The notes under the pieces are model-generated. The model made no database searches, was not told where the DNA came from, and worked only from the letters and a program-made list of their open reading frames with translations. From Rossellomorea aquimaris (GTDB taxonomy: Bacteria; Bacillota; Bacilli; Bacillales; Bacillaceae_B): a stretch of 64,000 nucleotides of DNA. The stretch lies in NCBI RefSeq assembly GCF_035590735.1, contig NZ_CP141595.1:4313001-4377000 (forward strand), read 5' to 3'. Position numbers and translations under genes: made by a program. Below, piece by piece: positions 40,854-49,162 of the stretch (position 1 is its first letter; the number at the start of each line of letters is the position of its first letter).

Positions 40854-42971
40854 TTACGAAGCAGCCGGCTGATCTTTTTGATCTCCGCATACTGCTTTTT
40901 CAAGGATTTCTGCCACATCCTGAGTAGAGACGGTCTCTTCTACTTCCTTCGCTTTCGTTCCATCAGATAGCATCGTCAGGCAGTATGGACAACCCGAGCT
41001 GATGACCGATGGGCTGACCTCAAGTGCCTGCTCTGTACGGGAAACGTTCACGCGGTGACCTGCGTCTTCTTCCATCCACATAAGTCCTCCACCCGCTCCA
41101 CAGCACATACCTTTTTCACGGTTACGTTCCATTTCAACCAATTTCACGCCGGAGATTGATTTCAGGATTTCCCGAGGTGGATCGTATACTTCATTGTAAC
41201 GTCCCAGGTAACAGGAGTCGTGGAAGGTGATCGTTTCATTCACTTCGTATTTCGGCTTCAGACGCCCCTGCTTTACCAGGTCATATAGAAGTTCCGTGTG
41301 GTGATACACTTCCGCTTCCAAACCGAAGTCAGGATACTCATTTTTGAAAATGTTATAAGCATGCGGATCGATCGTAATAATTTTCTTGATTTCATTCTTT
41401 TCGAATTCGGCGATGTTTTGACCTGCAAGCTCCTGGAATAGGAACTCATTACCGAGTCGACGTGGTGTATCGCCGGAATTTTTCTCTTTGTTTCCTAAGA
41501 TTGCGAATTTCACGCCTGCTTCATTCAGCAGCTTGGCAAAGGATAACGCGATTTTTTGGCTGCGGTTATCGAATGAACCCATGGATCCAACCCAGAATAA
41601 GTATTCAAAGTCTTCTCCAGCTTTTTTCATTTCTTTCACAGTAGGAATATGAACGTCTTCTCTCGCTTCACGCCAGTTTTCACGTTCTTTACGGTTCAGA
41701 CCCCAAGGATTCCCCTGACGTTCGATATTTTGCATCGCGCGTTGTGCATCTGCGTCCATCTTTCCTTCAGTAAGGACCAGGTAACGGCGAAGGTCGATGA
41801 TTTTATCGACGTGCTCGTTCATGACCGGACATTGGTCTTCACAGTTACGGCACGTCGTACATGCCCAGATTTCTTCTTCTGTGATAACGTCTCCGATCAG
41901 GCTTGGACTATACGCTGCTCCAGCAGCCGCTTCTTCCGCTGCTTGAGTGGCACTCGCCATCGCAAGTTGATTCCCTTTAGTGCCATTGAATGCAAAAGTC
42001 GGCACCCACGGTTTTTTCTGCGTAACAACCGCACCGTGATTCGTCAGATTATCACGCAGTTTCACAATTAGATCCATTGGGGAAAGCATTTTCCCTGTTC
42101 CTGTAGCAGGACACATATTCGTACAACGACCACATTCCACGCAAGCGTAGAAATCGATCATTTGATGTTGCGTGAACTCTTCAATTTTCCCTACCCCGAA
42201 GCTTTCGGCTGACTCATCTTCAAAGTCGATGGGCTTAAGCTTTCCAGGGTTGTCTAATCGATTGAAGTAGACATTCGCAGGACCTGCGATTAAATGAGCG
42301 TGCTTGGATTGTGGAACATATACAAGGAATGCCAGTAAGAATAATAAATGGATCCACCAGGCCACATAGAAGATGACGATGGAAGCCGTTTCTCCAATGG
42401 CTCCAAGTGCTCCTGCAATGAGTGATGCTACCGGCTCTGTCCAGGCCAGTTCTTCACCGTGCCAGATAAGGCCCATCCCGTTCCCTACAAGGACTGACAG
42501 CATTAATCCACCGATGAACAGCAGAACCAATCCTGACTTAAAGCCTCTTTTTAGACGAACCAATTTTTCCACATAGCGGCGATGGAAGGCCCAGACAACC
42601 GCTACCAGGATCATGAGTGTGACAAGCTCCTGGAAGAACGTGAATCCAGGATATAACGGCCCCAGTGGCAAGTGACTTCCCGGGGCAAGTCCTTTCCAGA
42701 TGAAATCGATGGCTCCGAATTGGACTAAAATGAAGCCGTAGAAGAACATGACATGGATCGCTCCACTCTTCTTATCCTTCAAGAGCTTTTTCTGTCCGAA
42801 GACATTGACTACGATTTTCTGGAATCGTTCCTTGAATCGCTGGTCGAACTCCACTTTTTTTCCGAGCTTAATATATTCAATTCTCGTCTTTACTACATAC
42901 ACAAACAGACTAAGTGCGTAAACGGTCACAAGAATAAATGCAACCCAATTGAGAATGAGTAACCCATTCAT
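40854..42971 (-). CDS. Membrane-bound Fe-S oxidoreductase (YwjF/EMO-like)
   Basis: A 705-residue protein with about six N-terminal transmembrane helices (residues ~5-235), then two 4Fe-4S motifs (CVECGRCTNMCP and CTTCRNCEDQCP) and two CCG domains (CYLGRYNEVYDPP, CCGAGGG, GCPYCLTML). Such DUF224-type proteins are proposed ETF:(methyl)menaquinone oxidoreductases that take electrons from acyl-CoA dehydrogenases through ETF into the quinone pool. Its place at the head of this operon fits that role. ATG 42971 is preceded by GGGGGAG. The role assignment is inference from family and context. Confidence 0.9.
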   Translation of the reverse strand: MNGLLILNWVAFILVTVYALSLFVYVVKTRIEYIKLGKKVEFDQRFKERFQKIVVNVFGQKKLLKDKKSGAIHVMFFYGFILVQFGAIDFIWKGLAPGSHLPLGPLYPGFTFFQELVTLMILVAVVWAFHRRYVEKLVRLKRGFKSGLVLLFIGGLMLSVLVGNGMGLIWHGEELAWTEPVASLIAGALGAIGETASIVIFYVAWWIHLLFLLAFLVYVPQSKHAHLIAGPANVYFNRLDNPGKLKPIDFEDESAESFGVGKIEEFTQHQMIDFYACVECGRCTNMCPATGTGKMLSPMDLIVKLRDNLTNHGAVVTQKKPWVPTFAFNGTKGNQLAMASATQAAEEAAAGAAYSPSLIGDVITEEEIWACTTCRNCEDQCPVMNEHVDKIIDLRRYLVLTEGKMDADAQRAMQNIERQGNPWGLNRKERENWREAREDVHIPTVKEMKKAGEDFEYLFWVGSMGSFDNRSQKIALSFAKLLNEAGVKFAILGNKEKNSGDTPRRLGNEFLFQELAGQNIAEFEKNEIKKIITIDPHAYNIFKNEYPDFGLEAEVYHHTELLYDLVKQGRLKPKYEVNETITFHDSCYLGRYNEVYDPPREILKSISGVKLVEMERNREKGMCCGAGGGLMWMEEDAGHRVNVSRTEQALEVSPSVISSGCPYCLTMLSDGTKAKEVEETVSTQDVAEILEKAVCGDQKDQPAAS

Positions 42972-43064
42972 TGAAAAACACTCCCCCTTCTTTGGTTCGA
43001 TTGAACTTCCCCTTTGTTCAAACTTTTACAAACCAAATTAATATTCTGAATAGTTCATATATCC

Positions 43065-43092
43065 ATTATATTATGAATGAGCATTCAGTCAA
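43065..43092 (-). promoter_or_regulatory. Promoter of the acyl-CoA operon with operator in the spacer
   Basis: On the minus strand TTGACT (43087-43092), 16 bases, TATAAT (43065-43070). The spacer is filled by TGAATGCTCATTCA (43074-43087), a perfect 14-bp palindrome apart from its central two bases. A repressor bound here would block RNA polymerase, which fits the TetR gene downstream. Confidence 0.7.
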
Positions 43093-43125
43093 TGGTTTTT
43101 ACCAAGAAAAATGAAAACCTTTACA

Positions 43126-43139
43126 TGAATAGCCATTCA
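43126..43139. promoter_or_regulatory. Second candidate TetR operator
   Basis: TGAATAGCCATTCA is a palindrome of the same form with one mismatch. Its centre is 52 bases from the operator in the promoter spacer, close to five helical turns, so it could support cooperative binding. It also lies toward the divergent cls gene. Confidence 0.5.
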
Positions 43140-43277
43140 TTCGTCGGGAGTAACCAGGACTTTTTGTACCCCCCATAGGTTTCAATATGAATCATTTAAG
43201 GTAAAAGAAGAAAGAGTGCAAAGTAGGTAAGATTTAAGGACATACTAATGCTAATGCAGATGAGAGAGTGATTATAT

Positions 43278-44483
43278 ATGTGGTGGTTCATCCTACTGTT
43301 AATAATAGTTGTTGTCATAGGCTGGTTAATGATCGACTTTAAGCTGGGTAGAAGTCATTTCATCCGGACACGGACAAGAAGAGATTATGAAAAACGAAAC
43401 AGCGATATCGAATTATTTTCCAGAGGTCCCGAGCTTTTTGATCGAATGTTTAAAGAAATGAAAGAAGCCAAGTCTTCCATTCATGTTTTATTCTATATCG
43501 TCCAAGATGACCATTTTGCTTTACGGTTTATGGATTTACTGAAGGATAAAGCAAAAGAAGGCGTAGAGGTCCGCTTGTTAATGGATCAGATCGGGAGTCA
43601 TAATGTGCCTAAATCAAAAGTGAGAATGCTGCGTGACGCTGGTGTGGAAGTGGCCTTCTGTCAAAAAGTGCGTCTCCCCTTCCTGTTTTTCTCCTCCCAA
43701 CAGCGGAATCACCGTAAGATCACGGTAATCGATGGCAAGATTGGATATTTGGGCGGTTATAATGTCGGAAAAGAATATATTGATGAAAATGACATACCAG
43801 AGCTGTCCCCTTGGAGGGATTACCATCTCCGCTTAGAGGGTGAAGGGGTCCACGACTTACAAACAGAATTTTGCATTGATTGGTTCAGAGGGACGAACAA
43901 TGATCTGAAAGACGAAACGAGATACTTTCCTCCAGCTGGAAAAGGAAGCATCCTACATCAGATCTTCCCGACAGAAGGGGTGAATATCGAGGATTTCTTC
44001 AAGAAGTTCATCGATGAAGCAAAGGAGGAAGTCATTATTGGAACTCCTTATTTCATCCCCACCCCGATTTTAATGGAGGCATTATGTGATGCATTGGAAC
44101 GGGGCGTCATTGTAAGGATCATCATTCCAAATAATGCCGATCATATGTTAGTAAAGGAAGCAGCATTCCCTTATTTTAGAACCTTACTGGCGAAAGGGGC
44201 AAAGGTGTATCAATTTATGAACGGGTTTTATCATGCCAAGGTAATGATCGTAGACGATCATTTTTGTGATTTAGGTACGGCTAATTTTGATAAAAGAAGC
44301 TTTTTTATCAATCTTGAAATTAATAACCTTATTTTCGATAAAGAATTCATTCACACATTGAAAAACGAGATGACAAAGGATATGGACGCTTCAGATATGC
44401 TCAGCGCAAGTGACCTCGATTCTGTTTCCATAATGACCCGTATAAAGGAACGTGTCGCTTCATCCATTTCCATTTTACTTTAG
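43278..44483 (+). CDS. ywjE: Cardiolipin synthase-like phospholipase D protein (YwjE)
   Basis: A 401-residue membrane-anchored enzyme with one N-terminal helix (WWFILLLIIVVVIGWLMI) and two HKD phospholipase D motifs: HRKITVIDGKIGYLGGYN near residue 153 and HAKVMIVDDHFCDLGTANFD near 322. Classical bacterial cardiolipin synthases have two transmembrane segments; YwjE-type proteins have one. In B. subtilis ywjE is cotranscribed with the UV endonuclease gene ywjD in the forespore sigma-G regulon. The ribosome binding site is weak (GAGAGAG). Confidence 0.88.
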   Translation: MWWFILLLIIVVVIGWLMIDFKLGRSHFIRTRTRRDYEKRNSDIELFSRGPELFDRMFKEMKEAKSSIHVLFYIVQDDHFALRFMDLLKDKAKEGVEVRLLMDQIGSHNVPKSKVRMLRDAGVEVAFCQKVRLPFLFFSSQQRNHRKITVIDGKIGYLGGYNVGKEYIDENDIPELSPWRDYHLRLEGEGVHDLQTEFCIDWFRGTNNDLKDETRYFPPAGKGSILHQIFPTEGVNIEDFFKKFIDEAKEEVIIGTPYFIPTPILMEALCDALERGVIVRIIIPNNADHMLVKEAAFPYFRTLLAKGAKVYQFMNGFYHAKVMIVDDHFCDLGTANFDKRSFFINLEINNLIFDKEFIHTLKNEMTKDMDASDMLSASDLDSVSIMTRIKERVASSISILL

Positions 44484-44494
44484 GGGGAAATCAC

Positions 44495-45448
44495 ATGAAA
44501 ATCCGATTGGGGTTCGTTGCTAATTCCCTCTCCTTATGGGACGCGAGCCCTGCCAAAACCATGACCTTCAAACGATATTCCGATCTTCCAAAAGAGGAAC
44601 GAATGGATCGTTTGAAGGAAGTAACAAGATTAAACCTGGAACATACGAAACGCATCCTGTATCTGTGTGCAGCTCACGAAATTGAACTGTACCGACTATC
44701 AAGCTCACTTGTTCCGTTAGCTACGCATCCGGAAGTAGAATGGGACTTCTATTCCCCTTTTAAAAACGAATGGAAAGAGCTTGGGAATCTAATCAAGAAA
44801 TTTGGGATCAGGGCAAGTTTTCACCCCAATCAGTTCACTTTATTCACCAGCCCCAAGCAGCATGTCACTGACAACGCCGTAAAGGATATGGTTTATCATT
44901 ACCGCATGCTTGAATATATGGGGATTGAGGATAGCTCTGTCATTAACATTCATATCGGTGGAAGCTATGGTGATAAGGAAGAAACGCTTGTACGCTTTCA
45001 TGAGAATTTGAAGAGCCTCCCGACTGATGTGAAAGAGATCATGACCCTGGAGAACGACGACAAAACATATACGGTAGAAGAAACATTAGGTGTTTGTCAA
45101 AGAGAAAACACCCCCATGGTCCTTGATATCCACCATCACGAGGCCAACCTTAGTGAGAAGCCTTTGGAAGATTATCTTGAAGCGATTTTTACCACATGGG
45201 AAAAGAGAGAGCTCGTTCCAAAAATACATATTTCCTCGCCGAAATCAGACAAAGCATTCCGCTCTCACGCTGATTTGGTGGATGCAGGCTTTGTAGAAGG
45301 ATTTTTCAAAACACTCAAGACGTTCGATCAGGATGTTGATTTTATGATTGAAGCAAAGCATAAAGATCTGGCCATGTTGAAGCTGATAGAGGATCTCTCG
45401 ACGATACGGGGAGTGAAGCGGATTAGTGGCGGGGCTTTGGAATGGTAG
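44495..45448 (+). CDS. uvsE: UV damage endonuclease UvsE
   Basis: A 317-residue TIM-barrel nuclease that nicks DNA 5' of cyclobutane dimers and 6-4 photoproducts, part of spore DNA repair in Bacillus (YwjD). Visible hallmarks are MKIRLGFVANSL at the start, RASFHPNQFTLF near residue 107, INIHIGGSYGDKEE near 151 and VLDIHHHEANL near 209 for the metal site. ATG 44495 follows AGGGGGAA and comes 11 bases after ywjE, indicating an operon. Orthologues in B. subtilis are about the same length. Confidence 0.93.
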   Translation: MKIRLGFVANSLSLWDASPAKTMTFKRYSDLPKEERMDRLKEVTRLNLEHTKRILYLCAAHEIELYRLSSSLVPLATHPEVEWDFYSPFKNEWKELGNLIKKFGIRASFHPNQFTLFTSPKQHVTDNAVKDMVYHYRMLEYMGIEDSSVINIHIGGSYGDKEETLVRFHENLKSLPTDVKEIMTLENDDKTYTVEETLGVCQRENTPMVLDIHHHEANLSEKPLEDYLEAIFTTWEKRELVPKIHISSPKSDKAFRSHADLVDAGFVEGFFKTLKTFDQDVDFMIEAKHKDLAMLKLIEDLSTIRGVKRISGGALEW

Positions 45449-45450
45449 AG

Positions 45451-45482
45451 AAAAGATGAACACTTTGTTGTTCGTCTTTTTT
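45451..45482 (+). terminator. Terminator of the ywjE-uvsE operon
   Basis: AAAGATGAACA and TGTTCGTCTTT (one G-U pair), then TTT; it follows the uvsE stop directly. Confidence 0.82.
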
Positions 45483-45562
45483 GTTTTGTGTAATTCAAGA
45501 TCCGGTAACTTTCAAGATCGCTGGAAGCTACCGGAAATGGAATCCTTCTTCGTATGTAAATT

Positions 45563-45742
45563 CTATTTAAATACCGATTCTATCCAAGGCTGAATCGCTG
45601 TGAAGGCTTTAAAACCAAGATAAATGCCTACTATTCCTGCAATCCCCGCCAAGGCAGGAGGGGCGGGAATAGGAAGCTTAAAAAGCGCAAAAATAAATCC
45701 AACCAGGAAACCGGTCACAACCGCTAAAATAACTGTTTTCAT
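45563..45742 (-). CDS. XapX-domain small membrane protein
   Basis: A 59-residue protein with two hydrophobic segments (VILAVVTGFLVGFIFALFKLP and ALAGIAGIVGIYLGF) and the conserved Pro-rich turn PIPAPPALAGIAGI of the XapX/DUF1427 family. Function is unknown. ATG 45742 has AGGAGG five bases upstream, so the 35 extra upstream residues of the longer frame are not real. It follows the argS terminator. Confidence 0.85.
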   Translation of the reverse strand: MKTVILAVVTGFLVGFIFALFKLPIPAPPALAGIAGIVGIYLGFKAFTAIQPWIESVFK

Positions 45743-45802
45743 AACATCCTCCTGAACAATCTGTCTTCTTTTATTATACGTTAAAGCTGGAGAAATATAA
45801 GA

Positions 45803-45831
45803 AAAAGGTCCACCCCCGGGGGACGGACCTT
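45803..45831 (-). terminator. argS terminator derived from an A-family palindrome
   Basis: AAGGTCCGTCCCC pairs with GGGGGTGGACCTT (two G-U pairs), followed by TTTC on the minus strand, 15 bases past argS. It is a degenerate copy of the A palindrome. Confidence 0.7.
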
Positions 45832-45846
45832 CTTCATCTATTGTCA

Positions 45847-47517
45847 TTACATTTTTTCCGGAGCGGCGACTCCGATTAATGCAAGTGCGTTTTGTAATGT
45901 GACTCGTACCCCTTTTACAAGAGCCAGACGAGCTGTTGTGAGTTCACGGTTTTCTTCATCAAGAACCTTATTGGCATTGTAGAAGCTATGGAAAGCTGAT
46001 GCCAGGTCGTTAATGTAATTCGCCACACGGTGAGGTGTACGTTTCTCCGCGGCATCGGCAACCATTTGTGGGAATTCACCTAATTTTTTCAGTAAATCCA
46101 CTTCTTTTTCCGTACCGATCAGCTTTAAGTCGATCTTGTCTTCTGAAGCGAGTCCCTGCTCCTCCGCTTGACGGAGAATGCTGCAAATACGCGCGTGGGC
46201 ATATTGAGCGTAATACACAGGGTTTTCATTGGACTGGGATACCGCTAGGTCCAAATCAAAGTCCATATGCGTATCGGCACTTCTCATGGCAAAGAAATAA
46301 CGGACTGCATCCAGGCCGACCTCTTCTACAAGCTCACGTAAAGTGACTGCTTTACCTGTTCGCTTACTCATCTTCATCTTCTCACCATTCTTATAAAGGT
46401 GAACCAGTTGAATCACTTCAACTTCTAATTTCTCACGGTCAAAACCAAGTGCTTCAATCGCCGCTTTCATACGGGGGATGTATCCGTGGTGATCAGCACC
46501 CCAAATATTGATCAGCACATCGTGTCCACGTTCGAATTTATCCTGGTGATAAGAAATATCCGGAGTCAAGTACGTGTATGTTCCATCATTCTTGATGAGA
46601 ACACGGTCTTTGTCATCCCCAAGTTCAGTGGAACGGAACCAGGTCGCGCCGTCTTCTTCATAAACGTGACCATTGTCTTTTAGTGTTTTTAACGCAGCAT
46701 CAATTTTACCATTTTCGTACAGGGATGTTTCAGAGTACCATACGTTGAATGGCACACGGAACATTTCCAGGTCCTTTTGAAGCTTGGCCATTTCGATTTT
46801 CAGTCCGTACTCACGGAAGAACTTGTAGCGCTCTTCGTCGCTTACTTCGGCATATTTCGAACCGAATTCTTCCGCCAGTTTCTTCCCGATTCCGATGATG
46901 TCCGCGCCATGATATCCATCTTCAGGCATCGCTTTGTCTTCACCTAGAGCTTGGAAATAACGGGCCTCGACGGAAATCGCCAGGTTATGGATTTGGTTCC
47001 CTGCATCATTGATGTAGTATTCACGTGTTACTTTATAACCTGCTTTTTCAAGAACGTTACATAGGGAATCACCTACAGCCGCTCCACGGGCATGTCCAAG
47101 GTGAAGGTCACCTGTCGGGTTGGCAGATACAAACTCCACGTTCACTCTCTCGCCATTCCCAGCATTTGATTGACCATATTGCTGGTCTTGATCAAGAATC
47201 AATGGAATCAAGTCGGTCAGGTATTCATTGTTCATATAGAAGTTAATGAATCCAGGTCCTGCGATCTCCATTTTTTCAATTGATGCCTTGGATTGGTCGA
47301 AGTTCGCCATAATGTCCTCTGCAATCATGCGCGGCGCTTTTTTCGCTACGCGTGCAAGCTGCATCGCCATATTGGTAGAGTAGTCACCGTGGGATTTTTC
47401 TTTCGGGATTTCTAAAATAACATCAGAAATCTGGTCCTCTGTGGCGAGTCCTGCTTTCAGGACCGCTGCTTTGATTTCGGATTTCAGGTTTTCTTGTACT
47501 TTTTCGACAATATTCAT
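45847..47517 (-). CDS. argS: Arginyl-tRNA synthetase
   Basis: A 556-residue class I aminoacyl-tRNA synthetase charging tRNA-Arg. The HIGH-type motif is FVSANPTGDLHLGHARGAAV near residue 125 and the KMSKS motif is KMSKRTGKAVTL near 370; the C-terminal DALR anticodon domain ends VRVTLQNALALIGV. Length equals B. subtilis ArgS. I start at ATG 47517, with AAGGAGG 12 bases upstream, and reject the 13 residues before it. It follows ywiB by 4 bases, as in B. subtilis. Confidence 0.97.
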   Translation of the reverse strand: MNIVEKVQENLKSEIKAAVLKAGLATEDQISDVILEIPKEKSHGDYSTNMAMQLARVAKKAPRMIAEDIMANFDQSKASIEKMEIAGPGFINFYMNNEYLTDLIPLILDQDQQYGQSNAGNGERVNVEFVSANPTGDLHLGHARGAAVGDSLCNVLEKAGYKVTREYYINDAGNQIHNLAISVEARYFQALGEDKAMPEDGYHGADIIGIGKKLAEEFGSKYAEVSDEERYKFFREYGLKIEMAKLQKDLEMFRVPFNVWYSETSLYENGKIDAALKTLKDNGHVYEEDGATWFRSTELGDDKDRVLIKNDGTYTYLTPDISYHQDKFERGHDVLINIWGADHHGYIPRMKAAIEALGFDREKLEVEVIQLVHLYKNGEKMKMSKRTGKAVTLRELVEEVGLDAVRYFFAMRSADTHMDFDLDLAVSQSNENPVYYAQYAHARICSILRQAEEQGLASEDKIDLKLIGTEKEVDLLKKLGEFPQMVADAAEKRTPHRVANYINDLASAFHSFYNANKVLDEENRELTTARLALVKGVRVTLQNALALIGVAAPEKM

Positions 47518-47521
47518 ATCG

Positions 47522-47968
47522 CTATGCTTCCTCCTTATAATGAATGGACATAACATAATCCCCTACTGGACTGTCTTGCATCTTTAACTCGTAAGAAAGG
47601 TTGAAATCCCCTTCCAGTTCGGAGTCACTTTGTGTATGTGAAAGTTTCTTTGTTTTGGTTGTAAGTAGGAGAGTACCCATCTGGCTTTCGTAAGAACCAT
47701 TTTGTTCCTCCCGTTCGTTAAAGGCCATTCTCATTTTCACTGCACCGCTTCTGAGAATGAGAGCTTGTTGATCCGACACTTTAACAATCGTATGGGTGGT
47801 TCCTTCCTCTTGCACCTCATCGTACTTCAGGAAAACGGCATCTCCTTTTTCATAGTATCGACCAAATGATACCAGTTCAAAAGAGTCACTTTCCTCTCCT
47901 ATTGTGATTTTGGTTTTCAAGTGAACTTTGACAGGGGTGTAATCTGTTTTTGCCGTCAAACCACTCAC
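47522..47968 (-). CDS. ywiB: DUF1934 protein YwiB
   Basis: A 148-residue calycin-like beta-barrel protein conserved just upstream of argS in Bacillus; function unknown. Typical segments are VKVHLKTKITIGEESDSFEL, TIVKVSDQQALILRSGAVKMRMAF and DFNLSYELKMQDSPVGDYVMSI. The start is GTG 47968 with AAAAGG six bases upstream. It is very probably cotranscribed with argS. Confidence 0.88.
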   Translation of the reverse strand: MSGLTAKTDYTPVKVHLKTKITIGEESDSFELVSFGRYYEKGDAVFLKYDEVQEEGTTHTIVKVSDQQALILRSGAVKMRMAFNEREEQNGSYESQMGTLLLTTKTKKLSHTQSDSELEGDFNLSYELKMQDSPVGDYVMSIHYKEEA

Positions 47969-48001
47969 ATCCTTTTCTATTTTAGGGTCCGATCAAGTGA
48001 T

Positions 48002-48014
48002 AGGTCCGTCCCTC
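48002..48014. repeat. A-family half-element upstream of ywiB
   Basis: AGGTCCGTCCCTC without a full second arm (a diverged GACGTCCC follows). It lies 34 bases upstream of the ywiB start and could be in its 5' leader. Confidence 0.6.
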
Positions 48015-48129
48015 TTTTAGACGTCCCTTCTTTCTAACTAATTAAGTATAAGAAGTATTGTGGGAAAATGCAATGGAACACGATGAGTTTTCATTTTGCG
48101 GATTGGATGTAAGCGGATTTATGGTAAAA

Positions 48130-48161
48130 GAAAAGCCCCTTCCGACAATCAGAAGAGGCTT
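48130..48161 (-). terminator. Terminator of speB
   Basis: AGCCTCTTC pairs with GAAGGGGCT around an 8-base loop, followed by TTTC on the minus strand. Confidence 0.78.
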
Positions 48162-48167
48162 TGCTGT

Positions 48168-49040
48168 TTATTTTACCCAACCAAGGAGCATTTCGCGAAT
48201 CAGCTTACTTGCTGTATTGGCTGTTTGCTCTGATGGATCATAGATCGGGGCAACTTCTACAAGGTCTGCTCCTACTACATTTACGTCAGAGTGAGCGATG
48301 GCATGGATCGATGCCAGTAATTCTTTAGACGTAATCCCACCGCAATCCACGGTTCCTGTACCAGGAGCGTGTGCAGGGTCTAATACATCGATATCAATTG
48401 TCACGTACACAGGACGTCCTGCAAGCTGTGGAAGAATTTCCTTCAACGGCTCAAGTACTTCGAATTTTGAAATGTGCATGCCGTTTTCTTTCGCCCATTG
48501 GAATTCTTCTTTCATCCCGGAACGGATTCCGAATGAGTAGACATTCTTCGGTCCGATATGCTCAGCGATCTTGCGGATCGGAGTGGAGTGGGATAATGGC
48601 TCCCCTTCATACTCTTCTCGAAGATCTGTGTGAGCATCCATATGAATGATCGCAAGGTCCGGGTATTTCTTAGCGACTGCTTTCATGACCGGCCATGATA
48701 CCAAGTGCTCCCCACCCATTCCGAATGGGATTTTTCCGTCTCCAAGAAGACCGTCGATATAATCTTCAATCATATCGATGCTTCGCTGCGGGTTACCGAA
48801 AGGCAATGGCATATCCCCGGCATCAAAGAATTTCACTTCTTCAAGCTCGCGGTCGAGATACGCACTGTACTCTTCCAAACCGATCGAAACTTCACGAATA
48901 CGGGCCGGGCCAAAACGGGATCCCGGGCGGTAGCTTACCGTCCAATCCATCGGCATACCGTAAAGAACTACCTGGCTGTCTTCATAAGAAGGATGACTCT
49001 TAATAAACACATTACCTGAATAAGCCTCATCAAAACGCAT
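48168..49040 (-). CDS. speB: Agmatinase
   Basis: A 290-residue manganese enzyme of the arginase/ureohydrolase family that converts agmatine to putrescine and urea. Metal ligands are in GGEHLVSW near residue 115, IIHMDAHTDLRE near 138 and VYVTIDIDVLDPAHAPGTG near 221. ATG 49040 has AGAGAGG 9 bases upstream; the preceding in-frame TTG is rejected. The sequence is very close to B. subtilis SpeB. With speE it makes the putrescine-to-spermidine segment; a ~120-base gap with A-family repeats separates them. Confidence 0.96.
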   Translation of the reverse strand: MRFDEAYSGNVFIKSHPSYEDSQVVLYGMPMDWTVSYRPGSRFGPARIREVSIGLEEYSAYLDRELEEVKFFDAGDMPLPFGNPQRSIDMIEDYIDGLLGDGKIPFGMGGEHLVSWPVMKAVAKKYPDLAIIHMDAHTDLREEYEGEPLSHSTPIRKIAEHIGPKNVYSFGIRSGMKEEFQWAKENGMHISKFEVLEPLKEILPQLAGRPVYVTIDIDVLDPAHAPGTGTVDCGGITSKELLASIHAIAHSDVNVVGADLVEVAPIYDPSEQTANTASKLIREMLLGWVK

Positions 49041-49061
49041 ACTCTTCAACCTCTCTTTTTA

Positions 49062-49110
49062 GAGGGACGGACCTTCAGGAGGTGCTTAGCACCCCCTGAG
49101 GTCCGTCCCT
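49062..49110. repeat. A-family compound palindrome between speE and speB
   Basis: GAGGGACGGACCT and its complement flank an inner palindrome (CAGGAGGTGC TTA GCACCCCCTG), giving a ~23-bp stem. It starts 21 bases upstream of the speB start codon, so it lies in the speB leader if transcribed from speE. Confidence 0.82.
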
Positions 49111-49140
49111 ATTGACTTTGAACAATTTTCATTGAATTTT

Positions 49141-49154
49141 GAGGTCCGTCCCTC
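49141..49154. repeat. A-family half-element downstream of speE
   Basis: GAGGTCCGTCCCTC, 8 bases past the speE stop and 30 bases from the compound palindrome. Together they make a cluster of three motif copies in 100 bases. Confidence 0.75.
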
Positions 49155-49162
49155 GAATTTCC

